Both the position numbers and the translations under genes were made by a program. A stretch of 64,000 nucleotides of DNA from Pelobates cultripes (lineage: Eukaryota; Chordata; Amphibia; Anura; Pelobatidae): contig OW240912.1 in the NCBI GenBank assembly GCA_933207985.1, positions 252,760,960 to 252,824,959 of the forward strand. Direction: 5' to 3'. This document shows, in pieces, positions 1 to 12,300 of the stretch. The notes below the pieces were generated by a model, which was not told the DNA's origin, did no database searches, and saw only the letters and a list, made by a program, of their open reading frames with translations. Numbering within the stretch: the stretch's first letter is position 1; each line of letters begins with the position of its first letter.

Positions 1-1334
1 CATTTGTTTGGTTTACAGGACTACAAAGCTCTAAAATTGAGACTCACTGTACCATTGTATTTTTTGAGAACACTGTTAATCATCAAATTATATTTAGCTC
101 TACCACATCCTATTCCATTAGTACACTTGTGCTACAATTGTTTCTTATCTATTTCTCATTTTTTATTGAGCAAGTAATAAGGTTCTCAATTAGAGGTACA
201 TTTCTGGCTGGAGTTAACCCAAGTTTTAATGCATTATATTGATAATCTATATATAAAAAAAGCATGTTAAAAAAATTAGATAAACTAAAAATCTTAAAAT
301 AAATAGGACACCTTTGAATGTATCTGATTTCCCGAAAACATTCAGTATTCGCAGATTGTGCAGTAAATCCCCCCCTTGCTGCTCCAACTTTTATTTTTGA
401 CAATCTTTTTGACAATATAAATTATGAAGATTGTAGAGAAAAGAAAATAGTTGAAGTAGCCAAAGTTATCAAAATTTGCAACGTTATATAGTAAAACCTT
501 GAGAAGATCTCAAAAACAAAAATGATTCACAATTATTTATGAAATAGTATACAAATACATTCCCAATTATATTGCAATTATGCACTATGTCAAGATAGCT
601 ATGCTATTTCATTGTAAATTATTCATTCATACACTATTGGGTAGCCCTGCCACTTGTGGAATTATCCTCGTATTATTATTATGCAAAACCAAAGCACAGA
701 CTAATAATTCACAATTAAAATACCATCCTCTGTTCATGAACCAACCAGAAGGAGTATATAAAAGACCAATAGGTGTGCAAAAGAGGACTGCAAATTCTAA
801 AATCAACAATTAAAAGCACATATAAACTTTAGTAGAATGAATAAAATAGTGTGAATAAAATTGCACAATACTGTTCATAAACTATCACACAAACTGACCA
901 AAGAGTGCCTTAGGTTAATTGTTCTCCAACTTAACTTATACTCAATGAAAACCTTACAAAAAGAAGCAGGCTCAAAAATATAAAACATAAAATCAAAGTG
1001 TAAATGGCTGGGCAGTTTCTTTTTACCATGTGTTGTGTTTAATATTGGGTGCATTTCACTATAATATAATTCGGACAATTGGCACTATAAAATAAAAAAG
1101 AAAATCCAGCGCACTCCCTTATCTGCTAAACAGCAACTTCGGTGCTGACAGATCTTGTTAGGTTTTTTTTTTTTAAAAAACACCTAATCTATGGCAAAAA
1201 ATAATGGGGGATAGTACATTGCATAAGCCTTCTACAACGTCAATGTACCCCATCTTTGGCAGGTCCTACTCTAACACCCTAATGTCTGGCTGCTGGCACT
1301 ATAAAGACCAAAGATGAATTTCAATTAACTATCC

Positions 1335-1473
1335 CAGGGGGTAGGCAACCTTTGGTACTCCAGATGTTGTGGACAACATCTACCCTGATGCTTTGCCAGC
1401 GTAATGGCTATAAGAGCATTATGGGACATGTAGTCCACAACATCTGGAATGCGAAAAGCTGCCATTGCTGAAC
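1335..1473. repeat. hAT-like MITE with terminal inverted repeats
   Basis: The left end reads caggggGtaggcaacc followed by ccagatgttgtggac. The right end carries the complement, gtccacaacatctgg, followed by a degenerate terminus. CAGGGGTAGGCAAC-type ends and a short non-coding interior are typical of hAT-derived MITEs. The right end is eroded, so its exact boundary is uncertain. An 'TGTTGCTGAAATACAACTCC'-type scrap at about 46560-46610 looks like a related hAT fragment. Confidence 0.6.
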
Positions 1474-2980
1474 TAGCCTACATGATAGTTGAAGGAGAGG
1501 TGAGGTCATTTTTATTAACCAATACCACACCACACTGGCAAAGGAGGATAGGGGGTTGTGGGGGAAAATTTATCTATTAATGTTTCCTTTTTTGGGGGGT
1601 TCTATGGGTTTTTTTCACTCCAAATGTTAAAAAGGAAAGGAAAACATCCGCAATGTCCCTGTTTATTTATTTATTTACTAGCTGTTTGTGGCTCTTTTTT
1701 TGCTCACAACATGTTAAGTTCCTTGATAGCCACTATTTCAAAGTCTGCTGTCATAGAGCAATGCTTGACAGCCAATTAGCATTGAGAGTTCTGTAAAGAT
1801 AGGTGTCTCACACTGACATTTTAATGTCAGAAAACGCTTACTTATTTCTCATATCTGTTTCATTGTTGTAAATATGGCCAGACTTGCTTCTCATTTTGAT
1901 TCAGACTTATTTTCAACTTTTTTAATTGTCCTGTTGAAACGTCACAGCCTTGTAAATAGACACTTACTATTTGGATTTTAGAATATGAAACAGAAAACTA
2001 AACCTCGCTGGTTTTTCTTTTTGTTATTTTTTCTTTTCAGTGTCATCTTTAATATTAATTTAGATGATGAGTAATCACCCAATATTCAAAGCTATTTGGA
2101 GATGCAAATTAAAGAACATAATTTCAGTTGGTGTCATCAAAGATGTAAATAGCGCCATATAAACATATATCAGACTTAATAGGTTCTATCGAATTAATAT
2201 ATTTATAGAAATATTTTACACTTTAATTTGACATTAAAAATAAATTGTAACTTTATGTGGAATTTAAGCAATTATAAATGTCACCAAATAACTAACATTT
2301 TTAAAAAGTACAAGATAGATGCAATTTAAATGTATTCTTCCAAAAATTGTATTCATTGCAACTCATAAAAAAAAAAAAAATAAGTATTAAATATATACAT
2401 TTATAAAACATACTGAAAAGACATTTTCACTATATTGATAAAGTGTATCTGGTCACAGAATAAAATGAGACTAGAAAAAAAAGATAAATATAAAATCCCA
2501 TGCATATATTTTGTAAATGTATTTAAACAATGCAGCTAATAAAATATGCATTTGTTGGTTTTCCAAAATTCCCTTGGTAGCTTAATGTCTGTAGGCAAGC
2601 TGATCCACGCCTTTTGCCCAACATACACTTCCTTATTTGTAGCCTATAAAACATTTGGATTTTATTAAAAATATATAATATTACATAATATAAATATATA
2701 ATATATAATATTACAAATTATATGAAAACATAAAACATGCAAGTTTTTTTTTTTATTGCAAGTCTGCAGGCTTGTCTTCAGTCTTTGTGTGAAATCCATA
2801 CCTTACACAAGAGGGGCAATGCTTTATGCTGACATTAGCTGCTTCCAGTATCTGAGCAGGGAGTTAAGAAAGACCTTCCAATCCCCCTACATGTTCCAAA
2901 GTAAACATTTTTCAGAAGCTGAACTTAACACAGGGTCTAAATGGATATATAATTTCAGGAAGTGTGAATGGAAGATGTAT

Positions 2981-3042
2981 AATTGGCAGCCAGGGGAGGT
3001 GTGGCTAGAGCTGCAGAAACAAAGTTATTCAACTTTTAAATA
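2981..3042 (+). repeat. Fragment of the 544-bp TTAA MITE family
   Basis: The stretch gccaggggaggtgtggct and the following 40 bases match the inner part of the MITE at 17931-18482 (its bases near 18329-18385), with a few differences. Neither TTAA terminus is visible nearby, so this is a broken copy. Confidence 0.5.
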
Positions 3043-3719
3043 GTAGAAAAACTTCAGGAACATGGTCTTTGACATGAACTTTGGAAGTGATTTTTGGTGC
3101 TTTGACTGAACCTTTCGTATTGGATGTGGGATTTTACATGCAATAAAAATGTGGTACACTTAAACCTATTTCCATTTAGGGCTTACTGCACTTAAATAGT
3201 TGCTCAAATATTCACTAATGTGTTTTTTTATATTTGAGCATTAATACGATTTTTTTAGATTTGAGCATTAACATAATGGATGGAAGTAGGAAAAAACATT
3301 AAAATGAAAATAAGTAAATAAATGCAAACAATCTTAGGTGGCAAGAAGCCAAATATCCTTATAGGCTCCCATAAATATTCTAAAATGCTTTTTTTACATG
3401 TGGCTAATAGGAAGGGAGTTCTGCAGATACCTTCGGCACTATCACAGATAAATCTTTCCTGAAATGTTATATAACGTGAAGCCCGGGAGTAATGTTGCAC
3501 AAATATGTGACTTTAATGGCAAAGGTTTATGCTTCCCATGCTCTACATGTCAAAGCTTCATGGTTCTAATATTAATTAATAGCCTAATAATTACAGTATT
3601 GTTTGTTGTTGTATAAATGTATTTTAATTCAAGTTGCATACCTCTTTTTCTTTTAATGTTTACATGTTTCTAAAGAACAGCATGGCATATTTAGATAAAA
3701 CTCTGGAACAAGATAAAGA

Positions 3720-3870
3720 AATTCAGCTGTACATCAAGCTACTTCTTTTAATACAAACTTTATTAATAATCCTTCAAAACAATACAATGATGATACACTG
3801 AACGTTTCGCTGAAGTGGGATCCCTTCCAACTGCTGCAGCCAGCAGTGCAGTAGAAGTATTGAGGGATCC
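3720..3870. repeat. Fragment of an 'AACGTTTCG' family repeat
   Basis: It contains 'aactttattaataatcc' followed by 'gaacgtttcgctgaagtggg'. This is the same layout (TTTATT... then ...GTTTCG) as the fold-back elements at 35161-35349 and 45565-45800 and the partial copy at 7207-7380. Its boundaries are not clear. Confidence 0.35.
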
Positions 3871-4160
3871 AGTATCTTTCTCTTATAACATATAATGATA
3901 TCTGTAACTGTTACTAGCTGTTTCTATTGAGCATTGTGCACTGTCTAATGTCCACATGAGAGTGACTGAATAGTAACTAGACTACCCTCTAATGTTAGCA
4001 ATGGTGTTGAATGTCATATCAATAGGACATGTTCCAGATCTCATATAATGTGATAACTGGACTGATACACCTGTTCGAAAACAAAGCTTGAATCTTAAAA
4101 GAAGGCTTATACAGCTTTTCTATAAATAAAAAAGACTACAAACATTATCAAAACATTGTA

Positions 4161-4623
4161 TTGAAAGGTACAGTGAAGCCATTCTTGTTTAGGAACATGA
4201 CAAGCACCATAACCTCTACAGTAGATGTCACCTACTCAATGAGAGCCCAAAGCTGTCTGCATTGAGCTACGTCCAGCAATGCAGGGTTTAGCTCATTGGC
4301 TGAGTGCAATAAGCTGATGTTCTCAACCTATGAGCTGGCCTTGTACTTCAGTGTTCAGCTCCACGTATGAGCTTTATGACTCTCTACAGAGAAGGTATTC
4401 GCTGGCCTTGTACTTCAGTGTTCAGCTCTACGTATGCGCTTTATGACTCTCTACAGAGAAGGTATTCCAACGGTATAGGTACTGCACTCAGTGCAACAGA
4501 GGTGTCCAACTCCTTCAATAGTATGCAAGGGTTAAATGTTTGACTACTAACATTGAGTTCAATATGGTACCATAACCACTAAAGTGTGCTGTAGAGGTTA
4601 TAATGCTTGCAGTGTTCCTTTAA
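4161..4623. repeat. TTAA-type MITE, degenerate left end
   Basis: The left end ttgaaaggtacagtg and right end cagtgttcctttaa are imperfect inverted repeats. A second inverted match lies inside: 'cataacctctacag' on the left and its complement on the right. There is no coding capacity. It looks like a piggyBac-type non-autonomous element. It contains a tandem duplication at 4334-4467. Confidence 0.55.
4334..4467. repeat. Two-copy 67-bp tandem duplication
   Basis: Unit 1 is 4334-4400 and unit 2 is 4401-4467. Both begin gctggccttgtacttcag and end gagaaggtattc. They differ at only about two positions (ccacgtatgag versus ctacgtatgcg), so the duplication is younger than the surrounding MITE. Confidence 0.9.
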
Positions 4624-6077
4624 TATCATTTATTAATTCTCTTATTGTCTGCCGAATTGTTATTTTTATAAAACTAAGTAATGAAAACTTTACTAATGCC
4701 ATCCAGTGAGACAAGTATTTTATTTTTGTTATTTTTGAAACAGACATTAATATGTCAGCCAAAAAAGATGAAATTCCTTTTTAAAATTTACTATGTCAAG
4801 TTGTGGCTTTTCTATTACTACACCCAAATAGTTGGAGTACAAGAGCTACAGATTTTCATAAAGGATTATATTTTTTCTTACATTTCTTGGCTTCTAATGG
4901 TTGTAGGATAAAATTTTAAATAAAAGACTTAAAATACTATTCTCTTGAAAGAATTACATGCTTCATGATCATCACAACTTCTCTTTTAGATAAATATTAG
5001 CATACACCAAAAGTTCTCCTGTTAATGTGGTATACATGTTTCTTTATATTCTTTTGATTTTAAATTGCCTACAAGATTTTATTAGTTTGAATTCCATCTA
5101 TGTAGTATTGTCAAAATGTAGAATCAGTATGCCTATTGCATTCCTACGTACCATACTAAGGAAAATCCTAAACAGATACCTGCAATGCGCATTCGTTTGC
5201 TACACTATATATTCTTGATTAGGAATGACAGATTGTCATCCACAATTCAACTTTTTAGTCTAATTTTTTCAGTATAAGGTTTTTTTTATTGTGTTTTTGA
5301 ATGAAAATAAAAGACTTTAAATAATAAACAATGTTACCTGGCAGAATTCGAAGGATGTGCCAAATATAATATAAACCCATATTAACATCACATTCAGGCA
5401 ACAATAATCTTTATAAACTGCATATATACTGCCATACTGTTCTGAAACAAATTTAAAAAAAAATCTAAACACACATTTCCACCAGTTTGCTGCTCTTGCC
5501 TAAAGCACTGGAAGGGTTAAATTACTTGGTTTGAGGCATACAGAGATTAGGTGAGGTCACAGAATTAGAATTATATTTCAGTTTCGTTCCGGTCATTTTG
5601 TGTGTGCTAGATGTTTAATGTGATTTCATGGAATTATTATTGCTTTGCGTACTTTTCTTTTAATTCTTGATGCATATTTATTCTACTTGTTTCTGTGTTT
5701 TAATTAGGAGAACAGCTGGTAATTTGTTTTTTCTTGGTTATATTATACTTAAATCCCCAAAAAAGTGTAAAAAAGCAAAACTTTTATATCGCAATTTGTT
5801 ACCATGCTAACATTTTAATCTCTTTCTTCAAGTTCTAAACGTCTATGAACTGCAGGCTACACAGCCCCCTATAATTTAAATGTTCATATTTGTATTTTTC
5901 CATAATAATGACAATAATCATTATTAATAGATATACCAAGACAGATGTCAACTCTGCAGTGCAATAACTGTCATTATTTCCCCAATGTCATTTTGAATAG
6001 CATCTTTCTCATTGATTTTTTATTTTTTTATTTTGTCGTTTACATTTTTTTTCTCTGTATTAAGTCTGGAAATTTAT

Positions 6078-6089
6078 TTTTTCCCATAG
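6078..6089 (+). promoter_or_regulatory. DMD: 3' splice site (acceptor) of dystrophin exon 2
   Basis: A pyrimidine-rich tract (ttttttcccatag) ends in AG at 6088-6089. A longer T-rich run lies at about 6015-6055. It sets the 5' edge of the exon. Confidence 0.9.
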
Positions 6090-6151
6090 ATGAAAGAGAA
6101 GATGTTCAAAGGAAAACATTCACAAAATGGATAAATGCTCAGTTTGCTAAG
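6090..6151 (+). CDS. DMD: Dystrophin exon 2 (start of actin-binding CH domain)
   Basis: This is the one host exon in the window. It is exactly 62 nt, the length of DMD exon 2. The reading frame uses the first two bases to finish a split codon and then encodes EREDVQRKTFTKWINAQFAK, ending in phase 0 at the donor. Dystrophin has the closely similar EREDVQKKTFTKWVNAQFSK here, at the start of calponin-homology domain 1. This domain anchors the protein to F-actin under the muscle membrane. The nucleotide sequence differs from the human exon, as I remember it, at only a handful of places. The paralogue utrophin has NDVQKKTFTKWINARFSK and lacks the ERED start, so DMD fits better, although Ile for Val is a utrophin-like residue. 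The frame also opens leftward into the intron, but the AG acceptor marks the true edge. Confidence 0.93.
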
Positions 6152-6160
6152 GTAGGAGCT
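6152..6160 (+). promoter_or_regulatory. DMD: 5' splice site (donor) of dystrophin exon 2
   Basis: The junction ctaag|gtaggagct has G at the last exon base and GTAGG at the intron start, an acceptable U2-type donor. Intron 2 runs from here to beyond the window end. Confidence 0.88.
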
Positions 6161-6503
6161 GCATATTTTACTCTATAACAAGCATTTTGTGTTTAGTTGT
6201 TAATGCTGCTGTTTGCAGGTGGATAGTAAATTATGATATTTGATTTGGCTTGAAAAAGTTGGACTTTTGTATATGAATTCTGAGCAGAGCATACATGTTT
6301 TTTTTTGTTCTTTTCATTTACGAAAATGGGTTTTCATTTATACGTGGACTGCAATGTATACATTTAAAATGTTATTCTTGTTACAATTACATTATTTAAT
6401 CTCAGCATATTAGCATTTTCATATCCAGTAAAATCTGATTTTTCGTGGAATTGATAGCAGATCTATAGAAGAATTAGATGCTAGTGACCCAAATCTTATT
6501 AAA

Positions 6504-7047
6504 TTAAAGGGACACTATAGTCAACAGAAAAACTTTAGCTTAATGAAGCAGTTTTGGTGTAAAGAACATGCCCCTGCAGCCTCACTGCTCAATCCTCTGC
6601 CATTTAGGAGTTAAATCCCTTTGTTTATGAACCCTAGTCACACCTCCCTGCATGTGACTTGCTCAGCCTTCCATAAACACTTCCTGTAAAGAGAGCCCTA
6701 TTTAGGCTTTCTTTATTGCAAGTTCTGTTTAATTAAGATTTTCTTATCTCCTGCTATGTTAATAGCTTGCTAAACCCTGCAAGAGTATGTGATTAAAGTT
6801 TAATTTAGAGATTGAGATACAATTATTTAAGGTAAATTACATCTGTTTGAAAGTGAAAACAGTTTTTTTTTTTCATGCAGGCTCTGTCAATCATAGCCAG
6901 GTGTGGCTAAGGCTGCATAAACAGAAACAAAGTGATTTAACTCCTAAATGACAGTGAATTGAGCAGTGACATTGTAGGGGAATGATCTATACACTAAAAC
7001 TGCTTTATTTAGCTAAAGTAATTTAGGTGACTATTGTGTTCCTTTAA
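6504..7047. mobile_element. 544-bp TTAA-flanked MITE (copy 1)
   Basis: It starts TTAAAGGGACACTATAGTCA and ends with the inverted form (ggtgactattgtgttcctttaa), so TTAA flanks both sides as in piggyBac-type insertions. It has no ORF. Inner inverted similarity extends well beyond the ends ('gctcaatcctctgccatttaggagttaaat' type sequence on the left, its complement on the right). It is a close match to the copy at 17931-18482, in the same orientation, with a small internal deletion near 'ctgcaagagtatgtg'. Confidence 0.85.
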
Positions 7048-7206
7048 TAATGTTATATAATACAATCTTCAATGTTGTTGAACAATTTAGGTCCATATAC
7101 AGACATTGTGGACCAATGTGCTCATCTTCAGTATACATAGCAATGGAATAGTGAATTAAAAAAAATGTACTCTTTAGTAAATGGTAAATTGTGGTGCATA
7201 TGCTAA

Positions 7207-7470
7207 TTAGAGAGTAATCCCACTAGAGTGCACTAGGCAGGGTGGTCAAACCCCCAAAATACACTAGCATGTTTTACAAAAACCAGGCACACTCTGTAGT
7301 GTCTTCAAATTAGCATTTTTTTTATTAGGGAACAATGTACAGCAGCAAGGTTTTGGCTCGAACATAAACCTTTGTCAAGCTGGTTTGAAAGATTCTCCCA
7401 CCTGCCTATAATCTCTTTGAGGTTGACCTCGATGGACTTGAGTCTTTAATCAACCAATATGTATCTATGG
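7207..7470 (+). repeat. Fragmentary repeats: 'GTTTTGGCTCG' repeat and CR1/L2-type 3' tail
   Basis: Positions 7207-7380 resemble the half-palindromic frog repeats with 'tttattagggaacaatgta' and 'acctttgtcaagctgg'. Positions 7405-7465 read 'tttgaggttgacctcgatgg acttgagtctt', the typical 3' end of vertebrate CR1/L2-like LINEs. Both pieces are short and old. Confidence 0.5.
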
Positions 7471-7497
7471 AACTTCTTGGCAATTTTAGGCTACATA

Positions 7498-8215
7498 TTA
7501 CAATTTAGACATGAGCGATTCATTTCGTTCCGAATGTACATTCGTACGAATGTAATGCCATTCGGACATTTGGATGCTTACGAATGTCCAAAGTGCAGAA
7601 GTCCCAAAGCTCCAAAGTTCCCAAGTGACAAAGTTCGGTAGTTCGGAAGTGCCTAACCTCCGAAGCGCTGAAGTAATTTGGATTTCTGAAAAGTGGCAAA
7701 ACAAGAAAGAGGGAGGGAAAATTACGTGAATGATGACAGGAATCTTGACCAATACGTTAATTCCTTTTTTGTGCAATGATGTCATATCCTGTACGCGCCA
7801 CATCGTGGCTGCCAGCGGACCCTGAAGAATGTGTGTCTCTACTGTGCATTATTGCATAGGACAAACTTCCTTAGCCAATTATTACATATAAAGTAGACAT
7901 GTGCAATTCATTTCGTTCCGAATGTACATTCATCCGAATTTCATGCCATTTGGACATTCGGATCCTTACGAATGTCCAAATGGCATGAAATTCGGATGAA
8001 TGTACATTCGGAATGAAAATAATCCTTACGAATGTCCAAAGTGCCGAATTTTCGAAGCACCGAAGTGACGACGTTCAGCAATTCCGAAGTGCCAAACTGA
8101 ACTGAATGCCATTGGTCCAAATTGCCGAAGCAGACAAATTTTTTTATTTACAAGAATATCCGAACCGAACCACATTTTTTGCCCATGCACATCCCTATTA
8201 CATGGGCAAAAAAGT
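7498..8215. repeat. CGAA-rich repeat with direct and inverted copies
   Basis: 'attcatttcgttccgaatgt' occurs at about 7518 and 7906, each preceded by 'agacatg'. The far end (about 8160-8200) reads 'cgaaccgaaccaca...cccatgcacatccct', the complement of the 'agacatgtgcaatt' type start, so the block looks like a terminal-inverted-repeat element or two nested copies. It is rich in CGAA/TTCG words unlike the rest of the intron. The open frames on both strands here come from the repeat and carry no domain. Confidence 0.6.
7916..8013. repeat. Perfect palindrome: 45-bp arms, 8-bp loop
   Basis: The left arm 7916-7960 (ttccgaatgtacattcatcc...) is an exact reverse complement of the right arm 7969-8013. 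The spacer is gatcctta. No mismatch was seen on base-by-base reading. Confidence 0.92.
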
Positions 8216-8454
8216 CTACAATTCACTATTTAGAGATAATCCACACACACAGCATTTATGAGCAACACTATCCTTTAAACTATTGATGATGTAGTCATTT
8301 CAAATTCATGTTTGTTGATCTGTGGTTAACTGATCTACTGTCTACAGCTTTTGTGACTTCAAATGCCCTTAAGGAATGTCTACTAAATAGCATTGTAACT
8401 GTGGCAACTGAACATTCCATCCAAAGGGCATTCATCTGTTTATTTAAATAATAT

Positions 8455-9356
8455 ATTGGGGATGGGGTTTGTCGGTGGAACTGAGCGGTTGCCATACTGT
8501 GGAGCTCTGTGATATCAAGCCCACCACGCAGCATCATCTTACCACACAGCCCCCAAATGCAAATTGATGCCCTTCTTGTACGGCTCCAGCACAAAAAAGC
8601 CGCGCCGCAAGTTAGGGGCCTACCTGTCTCACCACCACACAGAAGCAGGGAGCACCCTGGGACTCATAATAAACAGCGTTTACTCACCCGGGCAGGAAAC
8701 TTCACAGGGTCCACTCCAGGTTCAATACTGATATGTCACAGATCCCCAAGACCTGCTGTGGGAACCCCTGAAGAGGCCAGGGACATAGGCATCATGCTCC
8801 AAAGGCAGGTACAACCTAAGATGGCCGCCAGTGAAGGCTAACAGACCAGCCATGAGCCCCGAAAGGCATGTAGCATGGACCCAGCAATACCAGACATTGG
8901 GACTACTCTGACAGCTGCATGTGTCACTGACACTACTTACTTGGCTACCAAACAGGACAACCACCTTGTACCCACCACCCGTTGTTATGACTAGGCATCC
9001 CATTTAAGTTCTCCTCTGAACCACCATATAGTGGGCTCGATGAAAATAATGTAACTAAGCATGTTCACATTACCGTATCGCCAGTTTTAGCAACCTAATT
9101 CAATAGCTGTTAGCTACTTATTCCTAGATTTCCTTTTATTCACTAGCCTGACGTTAGTTGCAGAAACAGTACAGTTTCATACATGTCTAGCCTGATTTCT
9201 TATGTTATATAAAAAAATTTAAAAAAACTGTGCATTTTCTATGGCGGCCTTGCCAATGTTTCATTATGTCTGTTCCTGAAATGCTTAATTATGCTGTTGT
9301 GACAATGTAAGACTAGTTGACATCATATGCACAGCAAAAATAAAGAATTATAAAAT
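8455..9356 (+). mobile_element. Short L1-type element lacking ORF2
   Basis: A GC-richer block begins near 8455, contains 'aagatggccgccagtg' (like the start of the element at 19.8 kb), and ends in 'caaaaataaagaattataaaa' at 9334-9354. The same AATAAAGAATT tail closes the elements at 21.6, 22.1 and 36.1 kb. There is no intact reading frame; the open frames at 8509-8841 (+) and 8722-9003 (-) have no recognisable domain. I infer a 5'/3' composite or internally deleted LINE. Confidence 0.5.
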
Positions 9357-12300
9357 AATATATTTTAGTGTGACTTTTTTTGAATCACGTTATAGTGAGT
9401 TATAATGTAAAATGCCCAACTGATATTTCACTGCCTTTTGATTCTGTCAAGTAACTTGAAAGTTAGAAGTGCAAAGCAGCTGGAACAGAACCAGTGTGTT
9501 TTGTACAGAATAGACGGAAGGAGCAATTAGCACTTCATTAAAGAAAAATTATAGATATATTTGCATATTGGCCAAAAGCAACTGTAATTTTCATTCGTTC
9601 ACTGCATAAAAATCTTATAATAGCTCATATTTTGAATAAACCCAATTGGCTTGGCTGCCATATGAATAAATCAACATATAAAGTGGAATAAAATACAGAA
9701 GCTCTCATGCAATATTTAGTTATAGGAATTTCATCACATTAGTTAAATACAGAAATGTCATAGACTGGAAGCAGTGACATAAACGTTGATTATGTTCAAT
9801 AATTCTAGTTGTTGAAGAAGGATTAACTAGTGTTAATGATATAGTTTTATTTTGGTCAGTTGGTCAATTGCAATTGACATCTGATGAAACTAAAATGCTT
9901 GACCTAATTTTTTGTGAGTTGACAATTTACTTATGGATACATTTGTATGCTGTTGATGTATATTTATATTATGCTTAAAAGTGCTTATGTAAAAAAAAAC
10001 GGCATAATTTGAAATATGGATTGGTGTAATTAATAATGCAACATAAACATGTACAATTTCAACTTAATAAGATATTTTGATTGGTCAAAATTTTTAAGTT
10101 CTTATTTAATAGTAGTTTTTTTTTTAAATACTCTGCAATATGGTATATATTGATAAGTAATTCTTTATTTCTCTTTTTTACTTTTGTATAATTTTATATA
10201 CTGTTTGGCTAAAGCATTATCAAGTTAAGAACATACTATAATTAAGAGCTTCTGAACTTTCGTTAAGAGATTCCATTTGGTTTATTAGGTGTTATGTGAC
10301 ATATAGATGTTTTATTAGGTTTGCCTTGAGATTTACAGGTAATGCCTAGTATAACATTTCAGAATTCATTTAATTGGTGGGAGTTTTTATCACTGGTTGT
10401 TATAATAATGAACACAAACAAAAAAGTTACCTGTGCTCTATCCAAAATCCATATAGACATTTAAATAACAGGAGGCTTTTAGTATCAGTTCAATGGCTAT
10501 TAAAGGGCAAGACCATCTGTCCTGTCCAAGCAGATGAGATTGCACTGTGATGGCAATTGGAGTAATACTAAAAAAAAAAAACTTATTTAAATGTTTATAG
10601 TGATTTTGGGTAGTTCAAGGGTTATTCTACATGTTTGGGCTGGTGAATATTGCTATATGCCCAAAAACAATTTTGAGTGTAGGGCTCACTTTTGTGTGTT
10701 GGTACCATCACCACTAATACTAATGGTTACAATATGGTGCCAGATAGATTTCCACTGCTGAACCAAAGTTAAAACCTACTGGTAAGTCCCAACATACTGT
10801 GGTTGGTCTCCAGTCCATTTTAATCATAACCCACGCGTCCAAAAATAACTGTTTGAAAACAGAATGTCATTAGTAAGGTGTTGAGAAAAAGCAGTAGATT
10901 AAAAACCTGAAAAGTTGATAACTGCCTGTGTGTCTTTGTTTATTCCTGCTGGCATTTGTAGAGAATTTTGAAAATACAGTCTTTTGGAGGTTTTGCGTTC
11001 GAGATAGACCTTTTGCAAGGTTTGCCTTGAGATATGCAGAAAAATATGATGAAAAACATTATCTTTTGAGCATTAATTTAAGGTGTTAGCAATCCATTTT
11101 TCATGTTTTTTGCACACAATGGTACTTTTATTTACTTACAGTAAATAAACTCAATCCCTATCAAACATTTTTCCACCATAGATGAGAAGAAATGGTTCCC
11201 GAATTTAATTATATAACTAAATCTGTGCTATTTTATAATACAGAAAGGTGTATCAATGGCATTATACAGGTAACTAAATAATAAACCATTATTTTCACCA
11301 CCAGATGAAAGGTATATTTTCTGTCTATACTACCGCAATCCTATTCCAACAACAATAGTGGACAATAGTACAATGTACACAAATTATTGTAGTTTTATCA
11401 ACACAACATGAATACTAATCTGTTACCAATGACTTTGTTTTATAGTAAATAACAGTAATATAATGTTGGTTAAATCGAATCCATGATTGAAAAGAATTAT
11501 TTATGGCCTGATTGGTTTTGGTATGTTCTCTAGAGATATTGCAGTGAGGAAAATCTCCAAAAGATATAACAAGGTTTTAATATGAATAACGCATGTACAC
11601 TGAGATTCTCAACTAAAGATGAAATCACGGTATAGGAGAAATTGTATAAATTCAAAATATATTTAACCTTACATTATTGAAAAGACTGCTATTGCATCTA
11701 GAAAAGTCAGATTCTCTTTAAAACATATGTTATCACACTGAAGACTATAAGAATTATGACATTTTAAAATGTAAATAGTATTTTTATATGAAGAATATTC
11801 CTTCCCTTGATATTTAGTCATTCTATTTTGCCATTATCAAATTGTATTTAAATTATTAATCGTTATGCAATAGTTACTCTAACCCTTTGTATAACATTTG
11901 TATTTAATTTAAAAAGTCCTACTGAGCATATTAATTAGCTCTAGCTCCCTTTTAAATCTAAATAAAAATTAAACTTACCAGGAATTCAGCACAAAACAAA
12001 TCTCCGTGCGCTGGTTTCCACGCCTCAATCAACATCAACGCTGCACACTCATGTTCCAATCAAATGCTTATTTTAAAGGAAAATGTAATTAAACCATTGT
12101 ACCCATTTAGAGTGCATGCACCAGCTCTGTGATAGGTAGGGAAGGGAGAGGATAGACAGAAGAGGGAATTTTAAACAAAAAAAAAATCAATTAACATTAA
12201 TGCAAGGAAGCAGGGAGGCTGGGAGAGAGTGTTCGAAGGGAGTGAATATCATGGATTCTGGGAGAAGCCCAATTGTGCCTATTGCCAGCGTGCTGTGCAC

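Larger units (their letters stand above)
1..6089 (+). other. DMD: Intron upstream of dystrophin exon 2
   Basis: AT-rich non-coding sequence ending in a pyrimidine-rich acceptor (tttttcccatag) directly before the exon at 6090. By family knowledge this is the intron between one of the alternative first exons and exon 2. I looked for the muscle first-exon peptide start (MLWWEEVEDCY) and did not find it. Apart from the repeats listed separately I see only poly-A/T runs and AT-rich stretches (for example 2660-2730). The short open frames here have no recognisable domains. Confidence 0.8.

Noticed and set aside
1..6000. A dystrophin first exon or promoter
   Set aside because: No match to known first-exon peptides and no CpG-rich promoter-like patch was seen.
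5945..6178. A 77-codon ORF covering the exon as a stand-alone gene
   Set aside because: The conserved part begins and ends exactly at splice sites. The flanking residues are intron translation.
8509..9003. 110- and 93-codon frames on opposite strands
   Set aside because: They lie in a GC-rich, repeat-derived block with no domain and no codon-level sign of selection.
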